Source of the DNA: Bacteroidales bacterium
GTDB taxonomy: Bacteria > Bacteroidota > Bacteroidia > Bacteroidales > UBA932
DNA length: 6,572 nt
NCBI GenBank assembly: GCA_017551215.1
Contig: JAFZMA010000060.1
Location: 1 to 6,572, forward strand
Direction of reading: 5' to 3'
A program made the translations under genes and the position numbers. Position 1 is the first letter of the stretch, and each line of letters starts with the position of its first letter. A model generated the notes under the pieces. It made no database searches. It was not told the origin of the DNA and worked only from the letters and a program-made list of their open reading frames with translations. Shown piece after piece: positions 1-4,516 of this stretch.

Positions 1-249
1 ATCCAGATAGTCAACGACAACGGTGGATTGACCCTTATACCAGAGTCACATATAAAGTTCATAGCGCCAAGCCAGCAAAGCTGTATAAAGCCAATCGTTG
101 AACCGGGTATAAAAAGAACAATAGCCCTTGCTATTCGCAGGGACTATGTCCATGAGGCTATGCTAAACGTTGTCCTTAAAGCACTTAAGACCATTGTTCC
201 GGCCAGGCTTCTGGAAAGCGTTGTCAAGAAAGATTACCTGAAACTTTGA
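1..249 (+). CDS. LysR-family transcriptional regulator, OxyR-like, C-terminal part (5' end outside window)
   Basis: The frame is open from base 1 to the TGA at 247-249, giving 82 visible residues. This is the end of a LysR-type effector-binding domain: a GG-L-T-L-I-P-E segment near the start, then a K-P-I stretch, an R-x-I-A-L-A-I-R-R-D strand, a helix beginning M-L-N-V, and a closing I-V-P motif. From memory, this order (IPE, then P/R-x-I, then K/R-D, then LLN helix, then VP) matches the tail of Bacteroidetes OxyR, the peroxide-sensing activator. The redox cysteines and the N-terminal helix-turn-helix lie outside the window, so peroxide sensing cannot be confirmed. An internal TTG at 28 could be mistaken for a start, but the homology-like sequence continues upstream of it. 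The gene converges on the DUF4252 operon with no spacer and no terminator hairpin. LysR family is fairly sure; OxyR is likely. Confidence 0.75.
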   Translation: MQIVNDNGGLTLIPESHIKFIAPSQQSCIKPIVEPGIKRTIALAIRRDYVHEAMLNVVLKALKTIVPARLLESVVKKDYLKL

Positions 250-738
250 TTATTTCATCTGTTCGGCGAGGACTTTTTCAAGATCCTTGCGGTTCATCTT
301 GCCGTCTATGCAGATGAATGTGGTCTCGTCATTTTCCAGGGCGAGCATCACAAAGCTGTTGACAGTTTTCTCGTCTCCGAGAGTGTACATCCGCATTGTC
401 TGCCCGTTATCCTTGGCTTCCATCAAAAGCTCATACTTGCCGGAGGAAATGAACTTCTTCACTTCAGATTCGAGAGCTGAATTTATCGACTGATTGTGGC
501 TGTCTATCACATACATTCCTGTAAGTGTGGATATTACAGGTGTAAGATCAACCTTTCCGTCTTCCGTGTCTGCGGAGATTTCAGGGAGCTTGCCAATCAG
601 GCGGAACATTGCAGGAGATATGTAAACAGCGCTTACATCTTTTGCATCTGAGTATTTCTGGTATATGCTCTTGCCATCCTGGGCAAAAGAGGTTATTGTC
701 ATAAGCAGCAGTGCTGCAAGGATTGCTATGCGTTTCAT
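250..738 (-). CDS. Exported DUF4252 protein B (last gene of ECF sigma operon)
   Basis: A 162-residue protein of unknown biochemical function. Residues 1-19 are a clear signal peptide (M-K-R, a hydrophobic run, then S-F-A before Q20). The next residue is not Cys, so it is exported but not a lipoprotein by this signal. The mature part is small, without membrane segments. Its core, L-L-M-E-A-K-D-x-G-x-T-M-R-x-Y at about 104-118, also occurs in the first gene of the same operon, and both end with an F-I-hydrophobic-G strand and a short amphipathic helix. This is the pattern of the DUF4252 family, common in Bacteroidetes beside ECF sigma factors. Its ATG overlaps the TGA of the probable anti-sigma gene by four bases (ATGA, 735-738), implying translational coupling. 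Its TAA directly abuts the stop of the convergent LysR gene. A periplasmic role tied to the sigma/anti-sigma pair is inference. Confidence 0.85.
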   Translation of the reverse strand: MKRIAILAALLLMTITSFAQDGKSIYQKYSDAKDVSAVYISPAMFRLIGKLPEISADTEDGKVDLTPVISTLTGMYVIDSHNQSINSALESEVKKFISSGKYELLMEAKDNGQTMRMYTLGDEKTVNSFVMLALENDETTFICIDGKMNRKDLEKVLAEQMK

Positions 739-1151
739 TGTCTGTTGATTTTTCTGATTATTGATGCTGGCTTTCCTATTTCGCTTGTAGCTTCATAAGC
801 CATTTCCGAAGCTTTGCTCATTTTAACTGAAATCCTTTCAAAAGTCTTTTCCACCTCGGCGTATGCCAGGCGAGGATCATCGAAAGTATCCTTAAGTTCA
901 CTTTGAGCCGGATTGTGAAGGAAGACTGCGGCAACGGTGCAGGCGACAGCAACGGCAAGGCCTGTTATCCATCTGGTCCTCAGCGATACAACCGGAACAT
1001 CAGCCTTTTCCGCCTCTTCTGCAATCTTCTGGGAAAGCAGAGCCTCGGCGATGCGGTTTTCCAGCCCTTCCGCAACTGGAACGCTACTGTCATCAGCCAT
1101 TTTCATAAGCTCCTCCACTTCCATCATCTCTATGTCTTCTATTCTTTTCAT
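735..1151 (-). CDS. Single-pass membrane protein, probable anti-sigma factor of the adjacent ECF sigma
   Basis: A 138-residue protein. Residues 1-59 are acidic, helical and predicted cytoplasmic; residues 61-78 (W-I-T-G-L-A-V-A-V-A-C-T-V-A-A-V-F-L) form one membrane segment; residues 79-138 would lie in the periplasm and include D-D-P-R-L-A-Y-A-E-V-E-K at about 91-102, a motif I recall from Bacteroidetes proteins encoded beside ECF factors. The function is inferred from position: it directly follows the sigma gene with an ATGA overlap (1148-1151) and has the usual anti-sigma topology, with a soluble N-terminal domain that could bind sigma. The zinc anti-sigma motif (H-x3-C-x2-C) is absent and the only cysteine lies in the membrane segment, so it is not a classical ZAS-type anti-sigma. 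Signal release could be by proteolysis or a binding partner; the sequence does not say. Confidence 0.72.
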   Translation of the reverse strand: MKRIEDIEMMEVEELMKMADDSSVPVAEGLENRIAEALLSQKIAEEAEKADVPVVSLRTRWITGLAVAVACTVAAVFLHNPAQSELKDTFDDPRLAYAEVEKTFERISVKMSKASEMAYEATSEIGKPASIIRKINRQ

Positions 1152-1627
1152 ATCCTGTTTTTCAAAGTTTTTCTTGCTCTTGAAAGCATTACTCTTATTG
1201 TTAGATAATTGAGTTTGGTGATCTCCGATATCTGGTCGTATGTCTTTCCTTCCACCAGGCGGAGAACAAGAATCTGCCTTTGCCTCTCCGGAAGTGACTT
1301 GACTGCCGCCAGTACCTTTTCCAGCCTCTCCCTGGAGTCTATCCTCTCGTCCTGAGGAACCTCCTCTTCATTCTCCGGAAGAAATGCCGGGTGAACCTCC
1401 TTTCTGGAAGAACGTATGCGGTCTATGCAGATATTCTTCAGAATCAGGGTGCAATAGGCCATCGGATTTCTGACGGAATCCAGAGCGTCCCTCATTTTCC
1501 AGAGTTTCAGGAACAGGTCCTGGACTGCATCTTCCGCCTCCTGACGGCTTTCAAGGATATAATACGCAATCCTGTATAGTCCGGATGAAAGGCTCAGATA
1601 ATCACTATGGAAAACACTCTCAGTCAT
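1148..1627 (-). CDS. ECF-family RNA polymerase sigma factor
   Basis: A 159-residue sigma-70 family protein with only regions 2 and 4, the size expected of an extracytoplasmic-function sigma. Region 2.1-2.2 spans about 14-48, with the core-binding motif A-E-D-A-V-Q-D-L-F-L-K-L-W; region 2.3-2.4, which reads the -10 element, spans about 52-74 (N-P-M-A-Y through I-C-I-D-R-I-R). An acidic linker rich in E and D (85-97) leads to region 4 at about 103-156, with S-L-P-E-R-Q-R and a helix-turn-helix from G-K-T-Y-D-Q-I-S-E to R-V-M-L-S-R-A-R-K-T-L. Its ATG lies inside the end of DUF4252 gene A (8-base overlap, 1620-1627), with AAGG nine bases upstream as a possible ribosome site. It overlaps the probable anti-sigma gene by four bases. 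It probably transcribes its own operon from the site at 2174-2203. Confidence 0.95.
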   Translation of the reverse strand: MTESVFHSDYLSLSSGLYRIAYYILESRQEAEDAVQDLFLKLWKMRDALDSVRNPMAYCTLILKNICIDRIRSSRKEVHPAFLPENEEEVPQDERIDSRERLEKVLAAVKSLPERQRQILVLRLVEGKTYDQISEITKLNYLTIRVMLSRARKTLKNRI

Positions 1628-2129
1628 TTGCTACTGCCTTGGAAATCTCGTCAAGGTTGAAAGAGCCAACCAGATAGATAAAGGTCCCTTCTGTCGGAGC
1701 GAACATAACCACATCGGAGACCTTCCCGGTCTTCTCGCTATAAGTACCGTATATTCGCATGGTTTCACCTTCATCCTTAGCTTCCATCAGAAGATCCGCT
1801 CCCTTGAGCAATTTCTCCAGTTTGCCGTTGATTGTGGTTTTGAGCTCCGGGCTGGCATCCTCGTATGATAAAACGGTAAGTCCCTTTATGCCCTTAAGAA
1901 CCATGAGGGCATCTTTGGCATCCTTGTCGTTCACACTTGAAAGGGATGCTAATCCCTTAACAAGAGCAGTTCCCAGATAACCCAGTTCTACAACCTCAAC
2001 TCCTTGTTTGTTACGATAATGAGAAACTATCGAAGATACTTTCGCTTTACTAACCTTTCCTCCCGGATCTACGGCGAATGTCATCACCGGAACCAGAAGC
2101 ACTGCCAACATTATTATTGCCTTTTTCAT
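1620..2129 (-). CDS. Exported DUF4252 protein A (first gene of ECF sigma operon)
   Basis: A 169-residue protein of unknown function. Residues 1-19 are a signal peptide (M-K-K-A, a hydrophobic run, then M-T-F-A before V20), without a lipobox Cys. The mature region holds L-L-M-E-A-K-D-E-G-E-T-M-R-I-Y at 113-127, matching the last gene of the operon, and ends in a strand F-I-Y-L-V-G-S-F and a helix, as expected for DUF4252. Outside this core the two proteins are quite different, so they are old paralogs and not a recent duplication. It is the first gene after the candidate ECF promoter; its ATG has the context AAAAGATT directly upstream. Its TGA lies 8 bases inside the sigma gene, so its translation probably drives sigma translation. 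Placing an exported protein ahead of sigma suggests a sensor or feedback role, which is inference. Confidence 0.85.
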   Translation of the reverse strand: MKKAIIMLAVLLVPVMTFAVDPGGKVSKAKVSSIVSHYRNKQGVEVVELGYLGTALVKGLASLSSVNDKDAKDALMVLKGIKGLTVLSYEDASPELKTTINGKLEKLLKGADLLMEAKDEGETMRIYGTYSEKTGKVSDVVMFAPTEGTFIYLVGSFNLDEISKAVAND

Positions 2130-2146
2130 AATCTTTTGCTTTTAAC

Positions 2147-2163
2147 GGGGTGCGCGCATCCCC
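2147..2163 (-). other. GC-rich hairpin in predicted 5' leader of the ECF operon
   Basis: On the minus strand GGGG-A-TG-CGCG-CA-CCCC can fold as a six-pair stem with one bulged A and a CGCG loop. It lies about 17 bases before the ATG of DUF4252 gene A and just after the predicted transcription start. It has no following T tract on either strand, so it does not look like an intrinsic terminator. It may protect the 5' end or affect translation, or it may be incidental. Confidence 0.4.
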
Positions 2164-2173
2164 TTTCCGCTAA

Positions 2174-2203
2174 TACAGACGGACAACATGAAAAAATGTT
2201 AAC
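2174..2203 (-). promoter_or_regulatory. Candidate ECF sigma-dependent promoter of the DUF4252-sigma operon
   Basis: Reading the minus strand, GTTAACA (2203-2197) is followed by TTTTTTC and then CGTCTGTA (2181-2174). The AAC triplet and the CGTC element are separated by 16 bases, which is the AAC/N16/CGTC arrangement known for many ECF sigma factors. The A/T-rich run just after the -35 element is also typical. Transcription would begin near 2166-2170, giving a leader of about 40 bases before the ATG at 2129. The element lies in the only gap upstream of the operon, fitting autoregulation. I found no good match to the housekeeping Bacteroidetes promoter (TTTG and TAnnTTTG) in this gap. Confidence 0.55.
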
Positions 2204-2218
2204 GCCACGGTTCAAAAA

Positions 2219-3172
2219 TTATTTGACCCTCAGTTTGCGACCTACCTTAAGAACTGTTTTCTTTGTAATGCCGTTCAGCTTGCACAGCTTGTCAACGGTT
2301 GTCTTGTAATGACGGGCTATTCCGTAAAGCGTATCTCCGTTTCTTACAGTATGATACTTGACAGTTTCCTCCCTTGGAATGTCTGCCGGCTGGACAGTCT
2401 GGACTGGCTTGCTCTCCTTTGTTATCTGAGGAATCCTGGTTCCTTCATTGCTGACAGTGCGCCATTTGCCGTTTCCGTCCAGAATTATTGTTATGGAAGA
2501 ATCCGGCTGAGTCATCCTGCCGTCTGCATCTATGTAGAACCAGCGCCCGCTTTCCAGCAGAACTACCTGACGGTCAGCAGCTGATGCCTCTACATAAACT
2601 GTATCCTGAGGCTCGGCGATACCATCGGAAGACCTTGGAATACCGCCAGGAACAATATCCGGAAGCACTCTCCTTGCACCCAGAAACCTCTCCCTGTAAT
2701 AGGTCTCGCTATAATTGGAAATTGTGATTCCTTTCTTTGTAGAAGCGTGAATGAACCTGAAATCCGTGCCCGTGCTGTCTACCAGTTCTATGAAAATGCC
2801 AGCGTGTCCAACCTCCCTTTTATTCCTTCTGGAACCGAATATCAGGATGTCTCCCTTCTGAAGATTTCGGAAACTGCCCTCCACAGGCCTTCCGTCCGTA
2901 GACTGGTCCTTGGAACTTCTGGACAGCTTGAAACCGAACTTGTTATACACATAGCAGGTAAAGCCTGTGCAGTCGAAACTCTTTGGACCATTCGCCCCAT
3001 ATTTATATCTGATTCCAAGATGCCTGTACGCCTCCTCCATTATCTTGTCCGCGAGTTCCGCGGTGCTGACATACAGGCTGTCGTGATGGATCTGGGGAAT
3101 TGTGTTCTCCTGGGCAGACAGACTGCCTGCAAAAAGGCACAGGAACAGAAATATGAATGGTATCTTGCGCAT
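2219..3172 (-). CDS. Exported NlpC/P60 peptidoglycan endopeptidase with C-terminal LysM domain
   Basis: A 317-residue protein from the ATG at 3172; a GTG two codons earlier (3178) overlaps the upstream stop as GTGA, but the ATG gives a normal M-R-K signal peptide (residues 1-20, L-S-A before Q21) and has the GATT context seen at other starts here. The NlpC/P60 domain spans about 37-168, with catalytic Cys68 in F-D-C-T-G-F, His123 in V-G-H-A-G-I-F and His142 in F-I-H-A-S, so the triad looks complete. The family cleaves peptide stems of peptidoglycan, often the gamma-D-Glu to diamino acid bond. Residues 190-240 hold two similar short strand pairs ending in G-R-W and G-K-W, of unknown role. A LysM glycan-binding domain fills about 272-317 (H-T-V-R-N-G-D-T-L-Y-G-I-A). 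It lies 2 bases after the propeller gene, so the two are probably co-expressed. It acts in the periplasm or at the outer surface. Confidence 0.93.
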   Translation of the reverse strand: MRKIPFIFLFLCLFAGSLSAQENTIPQIHHDSLYVSTAELADKIMEEAYRHLGIRYKYGANGPKSFDCTGFTCYVYNKFGFKLSRSSKDQSTDGRPVEGSFRNLQKGDILIFGSRRNKREVGHAGIFIELVDSTGTDFRFIHASTKKGITISNYSETYYRERFLGARRVLPDIVPGGIPRSSDGIAEPQDTVYVEASAADRQVVLLESGRWFYIDADGRMTQPDSSITIILDGNGKWRTVSNEGTRIPQITKESKPVQTVQPADIPREETVKYHTVRNGDTLYGIARHYKTTVDKLCKLNGITKKTVLKVGRKLRVK

Positions 3173-3174
3173 AA

Positions 3175-4473
3175 TCACTTGTATTCTACTTCAAAAATAT
3201 CCACGGCATTGCCACCGCCGTTGCTTCTTCCCTGGGAAGTAGTAAAGAGATATTTCCCGTCATCTGAAATATCCAGGCCCACAGGATATGAGTCAGCAGG
3301 AAGCGTGCCAAGAAGTTTCATAGCCGCTGCATCAACCACCGCAAGGCAGCTGGAAGCGTTGCAGGCCACAAAGATGTAATCCCCTTTAGGAGAAATGTTT
3401 ATGGTTCTGGCACCGGCTGGAACCTTACAGCTCTGCCATCCGGTAACGTTAACTGTTTTAACTTTGTTTCCATCCAAAGTGCGGACCTTGCCAAGGAAAA
3501 CATCCACAGGCATCCTTAACACATATCCGTATTTGTTGATGCTGACATAGAGGATTCCGTCCTTTATAAGAAGGTGCCTGAGATTGGACATCATTCCCAC
3601 GGCCCTTCCCAGATACTTCATTTCTTCAAGATCTATGACAGCAATACCTCCGCTTCCTCCCATGCAGCCCACCAAAAGGTAACGGCAATCTTCCGTAAAC
3701 ACCGTTCCCCTAAGGCAGTAACCGCTATGAACATCTCTGTCCACCTTGGCTGTCTGGCTGAAATTCAGGTTCAACTTGTAGTCCACAACCAGGCAGTTAA
3801 TGTACTTCCAGTCATTCGGATTCTGGGAAGAAATGTCCATAAGCCCCACGGTGTTTTCTCCCCAATGGGTTACAGCCAGCATCTTACCGTCCGGAGAAGT
3901 GGCAACCATCTTAGGGAGCGCTCCGGTCTCGAACAGGCGTATTATACTGTCTTTCTGGGTATCAATCACCGCCATGGCAGAAGGCTCCTGGGCATTTATG
4001 TCGTAACTGCGGCGGTAGTACGGAATCCAGAGATAACGTCCCCTATGCGAGAATGTACTCTCCACCGGCTTTCCCGTAAAGGAATCCGGATTCTTGTAAT
4101 CGTGACGGAATTTATACAGGCCGCTTGAAGGCGCCCAAAGCGCTTTGTCCGCAGAAGTGAAAGTATGGTCTATTACCTTGATTTTCCTGTTAGTTGCAAA
4201 ATCATACACAACCGTTTTTCCACCTTCCAGAGAGTTGACGTAGTATTTCTTTCCGTTAGGATGTATGTTCACCGATTTTGGACTGTTAATGTCCTTGTCC
4301 AGAGTTGCTGTATCCCTGAAATTGAACTGCTGCTTCCTGTTTATGAAAGTAACCTTTATCTTATCACACGAAAAAGAGGCCCCTTTCTTGGGATGTACAA
4401 TACTCTGAGCTCCAGCCATACTTCCTGCAAGAAGTAATGCAATCAGGAGCATATATCTGGACATATTCTGCAT
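3175..4473 (-). CDS. Exported YVTN/WD40-like beta-propeller protein
   Basis: A 432-residue protein from the ATG at 4473; an in-frame ATG at 4479 would add two residues. The 4473 start is preferred for its GATT context, shared with two other starts in the window. Residues 1-22 form a signal peptide (A-G-A before Q23), with no lipobox. The mature protein shows propeller-blade repeats: S-V-N-I-H-P-N-G-K-K-Y-Y-V-N (about 67-80), M-V-A-T-S-P-D-G-K-M-L-A-V-T (189-202), V-F-T-E-D-C-R-Y-L-L-V-G (258-269), I-N-I-S-P-K-G-D-Y-I-F-V-A (358-370) and L-D-I-S-D-D-G-K-Y-L-F-T-T (400-412), most followed by a V-I-D or V-V-D strand. This is the YncE/YVTN type, usually a binding scaffold; a lactonase activity is possible in related folds but no catalytic set is evident. 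Pairing with the NlpC/P60 gene suggests an envelope role. The exact ligand is unknown. Confidence 0.85.
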   Translation of the reverse strand: MQNMSRYMLLIALLLAGSMAGAQSIVHPKKGASFSCDKIKVTFINRKQQFNFRDTATLDKDINSPKSVNIHPNGKKYYVNSLEGGKTVVYDFATNRKIKVIDHTFTSADKALWAPSSGLYKFRHDYKNPDSFTGKPVESTFSHRGRYLWIPYYRRSYDINAQEPSAMAVIDTQKDSIIRLFETGALPKMVATSPDGKMLAVTHWGENTVGLMDISSQNPNDWKYINCLVVDYKLNLNFSQTAKVDRDVHSGYCLRGTVFTEDCRYLLVGCMGGSGGIAVIDLEEMKYLGRAVGMMSNLRHLLIKDGILYVSINKYGYVLRMPVDVFLGKVRTLDGNKVKTVNVTGWQSCKVPAGARTINISPKGDYIFVACNASSCLAVVDAAAMKLLGTLPADSYPVGLDISDDGKYLFTTSQGRSNGGGNAVDIFEVEYK

Positions 4474-4496
4474 AATCATAATGATACTTAACCCTT

Positions 4497-4504
4497 CAAA
4501 TTTA
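4497..4504 (-). promoter_or_regulatory. Possible Bacteroidetes -7 box upstream of the propeller gene
   Basis: The minus strand reads TAAATTTG, an exact match to the TAnnTTTG -7 consensus of the Bacteroidetes housekeeping sigma factor. It lies in the 43-base gap between the UvrA-like gene and the propeller gene, 23 bases before the ATG at 4473. No TTTG -33 element is present at the expected distance upstream, where the sequence is TATACCTCAA, so the match may be chance. The alternative is read-through from the UvrA-like gene, since no terminator is visible in the gap. Confidence 0.35.
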
Positions 4505-4516
4505 GGAAAGATTTGC

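Noticed and set aside
28..249. A complete 73-residue small protein starting at TTG 28.
   Set aside because: The frame is open back to base 1 and the residues before the TTG belong to the same LysR-type domain, so this is a truncated gene at the window edge.
903..1212. Two overlapping plus-strand open frames opposite the probable anti-sigma gene, one with hydrophobic, serine-rich stretches.
   Set aside because: The hydrophobic stretches are the complement of Glu/Lys-rich helix codons in the real gene; no independent start signal or family match.
2185..2200. Inverted repeat AACAT-6-ATGTT in the candidate promoter spacer, possibly an operator.
   Set aside because: Only five pairs, in A/T-rich sequence, and it overlaps the proposed -35 element; too short to call a binding site without conservation.
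2191..2215. Possible intrinsic terminator after the NlpC/P60 gene, because a T6 run on the minus strand follows it.
   Set aside because: The sequence before the T run folds only as a three-pair stem (AAC/GTT), so it is not a credible terminator; the T run is better explained as part of the ECF promoter spacer.
2747..3379. Long plus-strand open frame (210 codons) opposite the NlpC/P60 and propeller genes.
   Set aside because: It lies antisense to two genes with clear motifs, crosses their junction, and its translation shows no domain, signal peptide or repeat.
3574..4128. Plus-strand open frame of 184 codons opposite the propeller gene.
   Set aside because: Antisense to propeller-blade repeats; composition is a shadow of the minus-strand gene and no recognisable domain is present.
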